A DNA stretch of 11,163 nt from JBLRWS01 sp047921075 (lineage in GTDB: Bacteria > Bacteroidota > Rhodothermia > Balneolales > Balneolaceae): the NCBI GenBank assembly GCA_047921075.1, contig JBLRWS010000073.1, forward strand, positions 1-11,163, read 5' to 3'. The position numbers were made by a program, and so were the translations under genes. The notes beneath the pieces are model-generated. The model made no database searches. It was not told the origin of the DNA and saw nothing but the letters and a program-made list of their open reading frames with translations. Positions 1 to 6,346 of this stretch are shown here, piece after piece. Positions within the stretch are counted from its first letter, which is position 1. Every line of letters starts with the position of its first letter.

Positions 1-320
1 AATTTGAAGCAGGCTAATCTGTTGCTTGCTAGGGATTCCTGATGGGTGAGGTATGTCCGGGAGTGGCGAAAATGCCACAAAACGGACAAAATCGCCCCTG
101 AAATGGGGCTTGAGAAGCTCTATTTGAGCACGATATGGATCAACATTCTCGATATGTCCAGAAAAAAACCTCAAGTTGGTAACACAAACAAGAACCGGTA
201 GTTTTTAGTAGTCTCCATATCATCAAACAAATTTCACAATCCTGAAAGCAGAAATTTTAAAAGGGGACTTTAAAGCCGGCTTCATTTGGATGGAGAACCT
301 TCACAAATAAGATACTTAAT

Positions 321-360
321 ACACAAACGGGAAACAGATTACACAAACGGGAAACAATTT
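321..360. repeat. 20-bp tandem duplication
   Basis: The 20-bp unit ACACAAACGGGAAACAGATT at 321-340 is repeated at 341-360 with two differences at its 3' end. The first 16 bases of the two copies are identical. It lies just upstream of the candidate promoter of the small secreted protein gene, so it could be a doubled protein-binding site or simply a replication-slippage duplication. Confidence 0.85.
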
Positions 361-362
361 TT

Positions 363-393
363 TTTGCAAAAAAAAACGCCTGTATTAAATTGG
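363..393 (+). promoter_or_regulatory. Candidate Bacteroidetes-type -33/-7 promoter
   Basis: TTTG at 363-366 is followed after 19 bases by TAAATTGG at 386-393. This fits the Bacteroidetes primary sigma factor pattern TTTG-N19-TAnnTTTG with one mismatch. It would start a transcript near 398-400, giving a leader of about 40 nt before the ATG at 440. The -33 element lies inside an 18-bp A/T palindrome (T8-GC-A8, 358-375), which may bend the DNA. The region is AT-rich, so chance matches are possible. Confidence 0.4.
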
Positions 394-439
394 TTGTGTG
401 CAGTAATTTCTTTTTAAACCTTAACAAAACAAAATTGCT

Positions 440-809
440 ATGATTAAATTAATATTTACATACCTGATTTTTTTTTGCATTTTCTATAACAAACTCATCA
501 GGCTTTACTATCACTACTGATGATTTTGAGAGTTATGATGCTTGCAGCACTATGTATTCTGACTTAGCATTAGGAATAATAAATTATGAACAGTTTGCTA
601 TCTTATCAAGCAGATGTGCCGTATCCACCGATTGCCCGGAGGGTTCTGATTTTGCTTCCGTTCAATGTTCAGGGCCAGCTGATGGTGGCTGCAGTACATT
701 TGAAACCGATGATGATTTTGGAGTTGAGTGCAATGGTCATCAAACCAGTTGTTACGAAGACGACGGCTCCCCGGGCGGCTGCCAAGGTACCGATCTTTGC
801 GTAGGATAG
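440..809 (+). CDS. Small secreted cysteine-rich NVEALA-like protein, frameshifted in a T9 tract
   Basis: From the ATG at 440 the frame begins like a signal peptide (MIKLIFTYLIFF). As written it leaves frame at a run of nine T (468-476) and stops at 518-520. If the run is read as eight T, one continuous frame of about 122 residues reaches the TAG at 807-809. It has a hydrophobic leader of about 16 residues, then a polar segment (FTITTDDFESYDAC), then SDLALGIINYEQFA (residues 40-53), then a tail rich in Cys, Gly and Asp. There are nine cysteines in all, eight of them after residue 58. The SDLAL..NYEQFA stretch resembles the conserved motif after the leader in Bacteroides NVEALA proteins, which are small exported Cys-rich peptides often encoded beside beta-propeller genes, as here. 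The family link is an inference from pattern. Without the frame correction, only an internal ATG at 552 gives an 85-residue, leaderless product. The gene may be phase-variable, a pseudogene or affected by a sequencing error in the homopolymer. Confidence 0.6.
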
Positions 810-845
810 CACCAAACTTTCATGTTCAGAAAACCTTTTTTAAAT

Positions 846-1844
846 ATGAAAAAAATAGTAGGCATATTCTTTCTTACATGTATGCTGTATGCCAATACCT
901 GCGCCCAGGAAGCAGTTCAATTAGGAGAGGCAAGTTTGATTGCCTCTTCTGATGACGCTATTGGCACGCTTTCTGCATCTCATTATTCAAACTCAATGCT
1001 TTTTGCAACTGAATCAAGAGCCGGCAAAGTACATGTATTTAATGATAAATTAGAGCGTATTAATTCGTTTGGTCAGCATGGAAGGGGTCCAGGCGACCTC
1101 TACTTTCCCTCCTTTATTACAGAAATCGATGGTAAAATCTATATATCGGAAGTCCGTCTTTTACGGCTTTCGGTATTCACCCAAAGCGGCGAATATATAG
1201 AAAGTATTCCTCTTCCCATAAGACCCAGAAGCTTTGCATTGTTTAACAATTCATTAATTACATATAACAGGAACCAGGAACCTCTCTTCTACATCGTTGA
1301 TTTAGACAATGGGACGGTACAGTTCGATTTTGGAAATTTATACAATCCATCCAATACAAGAAACCGGTATGAGCTGGCTGCAAGAAACCTGTACCATTTT
1401 GAACCAGTTTCCGACAACTCGATCGTTATTATCAATACATCAAACGGAAATATCCAATTTGCAAACGTTAGTGATACTGTTACACTGCGTATGGCTCAAA
1501 CCGAAATAGTAAATCTGGTTTTCTTAAACCGAAAAAATTACACGGAAAACTATTTTAAGAATACCAACCTGGAAAACTTCTCTTACCCTACATTCATTAA
1601 ATCGGCAAGTTATTGTAAAGCGAAAAACAGCGTTTTTATATCCTTTACCGGCCAGGATGGAGAAAGCATTAAACAAGGGATGCTCATGGAACTCCGTTTG
1701 CACAACGGAAATTTGGAAGAGCTGAACACATATGACTTTACCGGCAGACACTTCAGGGAATTCGCTCTCAACAGCCAATGCAATCAGGTAATCTTCTACG
1801 ACTTATCTGACGGGGTAATTTTAAAATATGCCCTCGAAAATTGA
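846..1844 (+). CDS. Exported 6-bladed beta-propeller protein
   Basis: Encodes 332 residues from the ATG at 846. I prefer this to the in-frame ATG at 822 because MKKIVGIFFLTCMLYANTCA is then a clean type I signal peptide with likely cleavage before Gln21. The mature part is beta-rich. It has the propeller-blade hallmark VFNDKLERINSFG.HGRGPGDLYFP (about residues 64-88), followed by YISE...LSVFTQSGEYI, the next blade. FG..G.GPG before a hydrophobic strand is typical of the 6-bladed beta-propeller (NHL/TolB-like) proteins abundant in Bacteroidota, found in periplasm or outer membrane. No catalytic motif is visible; members are usually taken to bind ligands or other proteins. It begins 36 bp after the stop of the cysteine-rich protein gene in the same direction, so the two are probably co-transcribed. 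It converges on the kinase gene with a 16-bp gap and no clear terminator. Substrate and partner are unknown. Confidence 0.8.
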   Translation: MKKIVGIFFLTCMLYANTCAQEAVQLGEASLIASSDDAIGTLSASHYSNSMLFATESRAGKVHVFNDKLERINSFGQHGRGPGDLYFPSFITEIDGKIYISEVRLLRLSVFTQSGEYIESIPLPIRPRSFALFNNSLITYNRNQEPLFYIVDLDNGTVQFDFGNLYNPSNTRNRYELAARNLYHFEPVSDNSIVIINTSNGNIQFANVSDTVTLRMAQTEIVNLVFLNRKNYTENYFKNTNLENFSYPTFIKSASYCKAKNSVFISFTGQDGESIKQGMLMELRLHNGNLEELNTYDFTGRHFREFALNSQCNQVIFYDLSDGVILKYALEN

Positions 1845-1860
1845 CGATATTTTTGTTTTA

Positions 1861-2778
1861 TCATTCAATCTCCGGTATTTGACTCAGGCTTCGAAATTCG
1901 CGGTACCGATCGTAAATCTCCTCTTCCGTTAGGTTTTTCAACCGTTCCGGGCCAAATTTTTCCACACAAAAACTGGCCATCACCGAGCCCATAATTACCG
2001 CCCTGCGCATGTTGCGCGGAGTGATGTCGTTGGTGTACGACAGCCAACCCAACAGCCCGCCCATAAAGGTATCACCCGCGCCGGTGGGGTCAAAAATATC
2101 GATCACGGGGTAGGCAGGAGCAGAGAAAATTTCATCCCCGGTAAACAACAGTGCGCCATGCTCTCCTTTTTTGATGATGAGTGAGTCGGGCCCCATCTCA
2201 CGAACCAGGCCGGCAGCCGTAATCAGGTTCGGCTCGCCTGCAAGCTCCCGTACTTCCGAGTCGTTAATGACAAGCAAATCCACCCCTTTCAAGGTGGTAC
2301 GCAGTGCATCGGGGGTCCCCTCAATCCAAAAGTTCATGGTATCCATCACCACCAGTTTCGGGTCGGTTACCTGCTCGAGCACCTTCTGCTGCAGGGAGGG
2401 TTCAATGTTGCCCAATGCAACAAAATCTGCATCTTGATACGCCTTCGGTATAATCGGATCAAAATGTTCAAACACGTTCAGCTGTGTGTCCAGCGTATCG
2501 CGCATATTCAAATCGTGGTGGTACTTCCCCTTCCAAAAAAAGGTGTTTCCGCTCTCGTCGCGCTGCAGCCCCTCCAGATCGATCTGTTTGCTCTTTAGCA
2601 GCTCCACATCCTCATCTGCAAAATCTTTCCCCACCACACCAACAAGTTGCACCGAATTGGAAAAATAGGAGGATGCGAGGGAGATGTAGGTAGCCGAGCC
2701 ACCCAAAATTCGCTCTTTTTTACCGAACGGCGTCTCAATTCCGTCGTACGCTACCGAACCGACTACCAATAATGACAT
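1861..2778 (-). CDS. PfkB/ribokinase-family carbohydrate kinase
   Basis: Encodes 305 residues from the ATG at 2776-2778, preceded by a purine-rich AAAGAAAA. An in-frame ATG at 2847 would add 23 residues (MKRKIAYFWAVQIQIITLNKEN) that break the normal family start, MSLLVVGSVAYD. Both PfkB signatures are visible: the N-terminal GGSATYISLA (residues 26-35) for sugar binding, and the C-terminal DPTGAGDTF (230-238) with the anion hole and catalytic base Asp236. INDSE (171-175) and KKGEHG (203-208) are the usual nucleotide-region motifs. The length is typical. The enzyme should transfer phosphate from ATP to a sugar or nucleoside hydroxyl in the cytoplasm; the substrate cannot be told from sequence. 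Its 5' region is separated from the upstream same-strand protease gene by that gene's terminator, so it probably has its own promoter between 2779 and 2896. Confidence 0.92.
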   Translation of the reverse strand: MSLLVVGSVAYDGIETPFGKKERILGGSATYISLASSYFSNSVQLVGVVGKDFADEDVELLKSKQIDLEGLQRDESGNTFFWKGKYHHDLNMRDTLDTQLNVFEHFDPIIPKAYQDADFVALGNIEPSLQQKVLEQVTDPKLVVMDTMNFWIEGTPDALRTTLKGVDLLVINDSEVRELAGEPNLITAAGLVREMGPDSLIIKKGEHGALLFTGDEIFSAPAYPVIDIFDPTGAGDTFMGGLLGWLSYTNDITPRNMRRAVIMGSVMASFCVEKFGPERLKNLTEEEIYDRYREFRSLSQIPEIE

Positions 2779-2896
2779 AGAATTTTCTTTATTTAATGTA
2801 ATGATCTGTATCTGAACCGCCCAAAAATAGGCAATTTTACGCTTCATTGGTATGATGAATACCTACTCTTCAAGCCGTGGCGTATCATCTGTCCAC

Positions 2897-2927
2897 AAAA
2901 AAAGCCGCCCTCTTAAAAGAAGGCGGC
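2897..2927 (-). terminator. Rho-independent terminator of the S8 protease gene
   Basis: On the minus strand, GCCGCC...GGCGGC (2922-2927/2904-2909) forms a GC-rich stem. It extends inward by one T-G wobble and three Watson-Crick pairs to a 4-nt loop, and is followed directly by seven T (A run at 2897-2903). It starts about 24 bp after the stop codon of the protease gene at 2951, so it should end that transcript before the kinase gene. Confidence 0.9.
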
Positions 2928-2950
2928 CTGGTATTTCGTAAACCCGTGCG

Positions 2951-4225
2951 CTACTTGTGCGAGGCGATCGGGTAGTTCACACCATCGGGTGCGGTGGATG
3001 ACTGCCCGTCGGCGTTCACGCTGCCGCCGTTCACCAGTAAAATACCGGCTACATGCGGTGCGGCCATCGAGGTTCCGCTGATGGTTCGGTATCCGCTGTT
3101 GATCCACGTCGATTTCACCGACACGCCCGGAGCCGCGAAGCTGGTAGGCGGGCCAAAATTGGAAAAGGATGCGAAATTGTCATTCACATCGGTTGCAGCA
3201 ATCGTCCATGTATTCGGATGATCTACCCGGGCAGGCGATGAATTGGACGCCCAGGTACCGCTATTGCCGGCAGCCAGCGAGAAGAGTATTCCCTGATTGG
3301 CCGCGTTAATCACTGCGTTATCGAGCGCAGTAGATGCACCGCCGCCAAGGCTCATGTTGGCCACGTCACCCGACGATGCATTTGCGGCAACATAATCCAC
3401 ACCGGCAATCACACCGGAAACCGATCCGCTTCCGCGGCGGTCCAGCACTTTCACGGGAACTTGCAATACGCCAACCGCAACACCGGCAATGTTATTAAAC
3501 GCACCAATGGTTCCCGCCACGTGGGTTCCGTGTCCATTCAGATCATCGGCACTGCGTGAGTCTGGCCCGCTTGTAAAGGCGGTAAATCCGCGGCTCGCAT
3601 CCACATTCAGGTCAGGGTGGTCGAGCTGAATACCGGTATCGATTACCCACGAAACAGCCGAGCCGGTGTAGGTTACCGGTCCGCCTACGCGGTCAATTCC
3701 CCATGGAACGTCGATCTCTCCGGTGCCGTCGTCGCTGCCACCGTCGTCGCCATCGCCATCATCCGGGTCTCCATCTCCGGGATCACCATCATCGGGATCG
3801 TCATCACAAGGCCCGCCGCGGGGCGTGCCGCAAGGAGGCGCCAATGAAACCACCTTATCCTGTTCAATAAACGCGATTCGGTTATCGCGCTGCAGCACCC
3901 GAAGCTGATCATCGCTGAGGGTAGCGGCAAATCCGTGCAGAGCGGCAGAGTAGCTGGCTGTTACCGACTCCTCCATAATACTGGCCGCGGCCAGTACCTC
4001 GTTTCGAACAAGCTGGGTCATCGCAGCCTGGCCGTCATCGGCAACATCGTCTGGGACGTTAAAAACCACAATATACTGCCCGTCAATGGGCTCCCCCGGT
4101 GCCAAAGTTTCAAAATCCGGCGGCTCGTTATCGGTTGTTGATTGAATATTTACGCTGTCGCAGGCTGTACCGACAAAAACAAGAAATGCGGCTGCAGCCA
4201 AAAGCTGAAGTGTTCGTTTTAGCAT
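2951..4225 (-). CDS. S8 subtilisin-like serine protease, predicted lipoprotein
   Basis: Encodes 424 residues from the ATG at 4223-4225, with GGAACAG just upstream as a weak ribosome site. A further upstream in-frame ATG at 4378 would add 51 non-signal-like residues and is rejected. The N-terminus MLKRTLQLLAAAAFLVFVGTAC is a leader with a probable lipid-attachment Cys22, so the enzyme is likely membrane-anchored outside the cytoplasm. Residues about 49-128 match an inhibitor I9-type propeptide (DGQYIVVF...FIEQD). An acidic Asp/Gly linker (about 140-169) follows, then the peptidase S8 domain from about 170. The triad is Asp196 (VIDTG), His232 (NGHGTHVAG) and Ser386 (GTSMAAPHVAG), with oxyanion Asn321 (AAGNSG). 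All catalytic residues are present. It should be made as a zymogen and release the propeptide by self-cleavage. Two cysteines (132, 140) sit at the propeptide-linker border and may pair. Substrates are unknown; a general nutritional or surface protease is likely. Confidence 0.93.
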   Translation of the reverse strand: MLKRTLQLLAAAAFLVFVGTACDSVNIQSTTDNEPPDFETLAPGEPIDGQYIVVFNVPDDVADDGQAAMTQLVRNEVLAAASIMEESVTASYSAALHGFAATLSDDQLRVLQRDNRIAFIEQDKVVSLAPPCGTPRGGPCDDDPDDGDPGDGDPDDGDGDDGGSDDGTGEIDVPWGIDRVGGPVTYTGSAVSWVIDTGIQLDHPDLNVDASRGFTAFTSGPDSRSADDLNGHGTHVAGTIGAFNNIAGVAVGVLQVPVKVLDRRGSGSVSGVIAGVDYVAANASSGDVANMSLGGGASTALDNAVINAANQGILFSLAAGNSGTWASNSSPARVDHPNTWTIAATDVNDNFASFSNFGPPTSFAAPGVSVKSTWINSGYRTISGTSMAAPHVAGILLVNGGSVNADGQSSTAPDGVNYPIASHK

Positions 4226-4262
4226 CTGTTCCGTGTACTTAATGGATGTTTTGGTTTGAGTT

Positions 4263-4323
4263 GGCCGCGAGCGGCCTTCACCGTAAAAGAGTAGGTAAAC
4301 CATTGATTTGTTACAAGTTGTAA
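4263..4323 (-). promoter_or_regulatory. Candidate promoter/operator and leader hairpin upstream of the S8 protease gene
   Basis: The 276-bp spacer between the divergent protease and Nudix genes (4226-4501) holds several signals. A perfect 13-bp palindrome TTACAAGTTGTAA lies at 4311-4323. On the minus strand, CTTG (4317-4314) and TACTCTTT (4293-4286), 20 bases apart, weakly fit the Bacteroidetes -33/-7 pattern, and the palindrome overlaps the -33 part. GGCCG-CGAG-CGGCC (4263-4276) would form a short strong hairpin in the protease mRNA leader. For the Nudix gene, TATAAC at 4427-4432 could be a -10-like element, but no good partner is seen. Confidence 0.3.
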
Positions 4324-4501
4324 ACAGAAAATTTTTTGCAGGCGCATGATTCCTGCTCCATCCACTCCTGCAGCTCATTGGCCTTCATCGTGTTACACAA
4401 AACCGGCCGGTACTGTTTTAATTCCGTATAACGCAGGCCATTTTCGGGTATGTCTCCAATTCAATCCCCATCCTCTTCCCGATTTCTTCTATTTTAGGGA
4501 C

Positions 4502-5152
4502 ATGGATTCTTTTATTCGTTTTTTATCAACCATCACTCCCGACCGGCTCCCGGGCGAAGCGGCACACTGCAAATTGCGCCCGCTCACAGCCGACGGCACA
4601 GTGTATCGTCCTTCGCCGCCCGACTTGCCCGCCCATCCCTGCGGGGTGCTGGTCCCCCTGCATTACGAGAAGGACGGCTCGCTCATGATCACCTATACCC
4701 TGCGCACCGAATCCATCCGGCATGCGGGACAGATCAGTTTTCCGGGCGGGCGATGTGAAGCGGACGAAACCCCCCACGAAACAGCCATCCGGGAAGCGCG
4801 GGAAGAGATCGCCCTGCCGCCATCGGTGTATAAGACCATCGCCGAGCTAAGTCCACTGGTGATTCCCCGCACCAACAACCGCGTCACTCCTTTTGTGGTG
4901 CTGATGGAATCTCCGATCACCTTTCAGCGCAATCCCTCGGAGGTGGAGGAGGTGATCACGCTGCCCTTCCGTATCCTGCTGCAACCCGGCATCTTTAAGC
5001 AAGAGCGCTGGCAGTACAACGGCCATGCCATCGATGTGCCGTTTTGGGATGTGCACCACACCCCGCTATGGGGCGCCACGGCTATGATCACCAGTGAGCT
5101 GGTGGCTCTCTATGAACAACATCGTCAGGCTCAGGAGGACGACAACGGCTGA
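4502..5152 (+). CDS. Nudix hydrolase, CoA pyrophosphatase (NudL-like)
   Basis: Encodes 216 residues from the ATG at 4502, with AGGGAC just upstream as ribosome site. An in-frame ATG at 4346 would add 52 residues without family character. The Nudix box G-x5-E-x7-REAREE-x-A-L spans residues 83-105. The usual late glycine is Ala104, which is tolerated. Directly before it, TYTLRTESIRHAGQISFPGG (64-83) is the extra signature of the CoA pyrophosphatase branch. Such enzymes cleave CoA, its oxidised forms or CoA esters to 3',5'-ADP and a phosphopantetheine product, needing Mg2+ or Mn2+ held by the Glu residues of the box. It is divergent from the S8 protease gene and overlaps the oxidoreductase gene tail to tail by 22 bp. 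Family confidence is high; CoA as the physiological substrate is inferred from the signature. Confidence 0.92.
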   Translation: MDSFIRFLSTITPDRLPGEAAHCKLRPLTADGTVYRPSPPDLPAHPCGVLVPLHYEKDGSLMITYTLRTESIRHAGQISFPGGRCEADETPHETAIREAREEIALPPSVYKTIAELSPLVIPRTNNRVTPFVVLMESPITFQRNPSEVEEVITLPFRILLQPGIFKQERWQYNGHAIDVPFWDVHHTPLWGATAMITSELVALYEQHRQAQEDDNG

Positions 5153-6249
5153 CACAGCAGCTCCACCGCCTGTGCCGCAACATCGCTCCCGATCGCCACA
5201 CCCATTCCGCTCAAACCGGCGGCGTATACCAGAGAGTCTTTTCGCTGAATCACCGGATTTTTATCGGGGGTCATTCCCATAATACCGCTCCAGTGGTGCT
5301 CAGTTTGCCATCCGTGCGGCAGCTTCAGTACATCATCGGCAAAACGGTGAAGCCAGTCGGAAATACCGGAATGGATACCAAACGCGTTCGTTGTCTCCCC
5401 TTTTTGATCCACGTGGCGCGCACCGCCGAGCAGCAGCCGGTCGCCCACGTTGCGGAAATAGACATACCCCTGATGATAGTGAAACGTACCGCGCCAGTGC
5501 AGCTGCGGAATCGGCTTGGTGATGAATACCTGTCCGCGCGCCGGTTGAACCGGCAGATCGATAAACTGCGGTGCCCAGGCGTTCACGGCAAGCAGGGTCT
5601 GTTTCGGCGAAAGCGTTTCACCGGTCGACAGCACCGCCGTTCCGTTGTTCAGCGACGTCAGTTCGCAATTCCAGCGAATCTGCACGCCGGCTTCGGCCGC
5701 CAACCCAAGAAGAGTCTCCATCAGCCGGCCGCTGTGCAGCGCTCCTTCCAGCCGGTTCTCAATGGCAGGATAGCCGTTGACCTCCCTCTCCCGATAGACC
5801 GCCTCCTCCCCGATTCGGCGGTGCAGCTCACTATTAAACCGGGAGATCTCCGAGCGGGCTTCCTCAAACGGCTCATCGTCGGTAAAGATTTCAACCCCGC
5901 CGCACGCTTCGTACCCGACCACATCGGGCGGTACGGATGATAGCAGTTTCTGCAGGCCGTTCCAGCGCCGCTCAATACGGGAAAAGACCGTCTCCGGATC
6001 GGTGCGCGCGCCGTCGGCCAGGTGCTCGCCGATAGAGCCGATACAGGCAAAGCCCGCATTGCGAGTACTGGCACCCAGCGGCTGCGAGGCGCGGTCGATC
6101 AACAGCACGGTATGGGATGGGTTCCGCTCCTTGTACAGCCGCGCAGCCGTACTGCCCACAATCCCGGCACCCACCACCAGCAAGTCCGGCGCGCGAGGCC
6201 AGAGGTCAGCTTCCCAGAAGGAGGGGGTGGGTGATGTCTGTATATTCAT
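5131..6249 (-). CDS. FAD-dependent oxidoreductase, DAO family
   Basis: Encodes 372 residues from the ATG at 6247-6249; no clear ribosome site precedes it. A TTG at 6297 in frame would add 16 polar residues and is less likely. Near the N-terminus, LLVVGAGIVGSTAARLY (residues 23-39) is the Rossmann GxGxxG FAD-binding motif, with the acidic Asp52 at the end of the second strand (LLIDRA). GASTRNAGF (59-67) is the conserved segment after the first fold in D-amino-acid/glycine/sarcosine oxidases. The C-terminus DSLVYAAGLSGMGVAIGSDVA is the family's second FAD-contact region. The enzyme should oxidise an amine or amino acid at the C-N bond, passing electrons from FADH2 to oxygen or the respiratory chain. 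The exact substrate is not deducible, and no neighbour suggests one. It lies downstream of hsdR on the same strand, but a possible weak terminator separates them. Confidence 0.88.
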   Translation of the reverse strand: MNIQTSPTPSFWEADLWPRAPDLLVVGAGIVGSTAARLYKERNPSHTVLLIDRASQPLGASTRNAGFACIGSIGEHLADGARTDPETVFSRIERRWNGLQKLLSSVPPDVVGYEACGGVEIFTDDEPFEEARSEISRFNSELHRRIGEEAVYREREVNGYPAIENRLEGALHSGRLMETLLGLAAEAGVQIRWNCELTSLNNGTAVLSTGETLSPKQTLLAVNAWAPQFIDLPVQPARGQVFITKPIPQLHWRGTFHYHQGYVYFRNVGDRLLLGGARHVDQKGETTNAFGIHSGISDWLHRFADDVLKLPHGWQTEHHWSGIMGMTPDKNPVIQRKDSLVYAAGLSGMGVAIGSDVAAQAVELLCQPLSSS

Positions 6250-6295
6250 CGAACGACGAATTTTAGGAGGGTTGTTGTCATCATTCTTCACGAGC

Positions 6296-6316
6296 AAAAA
6301 ATCTTGTTACGCAAGA
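6296..6316 (-). terminator. Possible weak rho-independent terminator after hsdR
   Basis: On the minus strand TCTTG-CGTAA-CAAGA (6316-6302) makes a 5-bp stem followed by six T (A run 6296-6301, overlapping the stem base by one). It starts about 30 bp past the hsdR stop codon at 6347 and lies before the oxidoreductase start. The short A/T-containing stem makes it weak. Confidence 0.4.
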
Positions 6317-6346
6317 GGCGCTATCTCTTTTCAAATCTGCCAACGC

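Larger units (their letters stand above)
1..439. other. Gene-free AT-rich left flank with hairpin cluster
   Basis: No recognisable coding region lies here. The left edge is dense in inverted repeats: AAGCA/TGCTT (7-11/23-27); a nested hairpin with outer arms TGTCCG/CGGACA (54-59/83-88) and inner arms GTGGC/GCCAC (63-67/74-78); GCCCC/GGGGC (94-98/105-109); and GCTC/GAGC (117-120/126-129). A perfect 10-bp palindrome AAGCCGGCTT sits at 273-282. A minus-strand frame is open from 204 to the left edge (about 68 codons), but it has no ATG and no family I recognise. The hairpins could be the structured end of an insertion sequence, an RNA gene or a regulatory leader; the sequence alone does not decide. 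The hairpins are seen directly; their function is unknown. Confidence 0.5.

Noticed and set aside
1..204. Minus-strand open frame running off the left edge (about 68 codons)
   Set aside because: It has no ATG, no recognisable motif and crosses several perfect hairpins; an open stretch of this length is not rare by chance. Only more sequence to the left could decide.
2779..2847. N-terminal extension of the sugar kinase from the upstream ATG
   Set aside because: The extra 23 residues lack family similarity and are not a convincing signal peptide for a cytoplasmic kinase, while MSLLVVGS matches the usual start.
5293..5940. Long plus-strand open frame of 215 codons opposite the FAD oxidoreductase gene
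   Set aside because: It lies wholly antisense to a gene with clear FAD-binding motifs, in GC-rich DNA where antisense frames stay open, and its residues show no family features.
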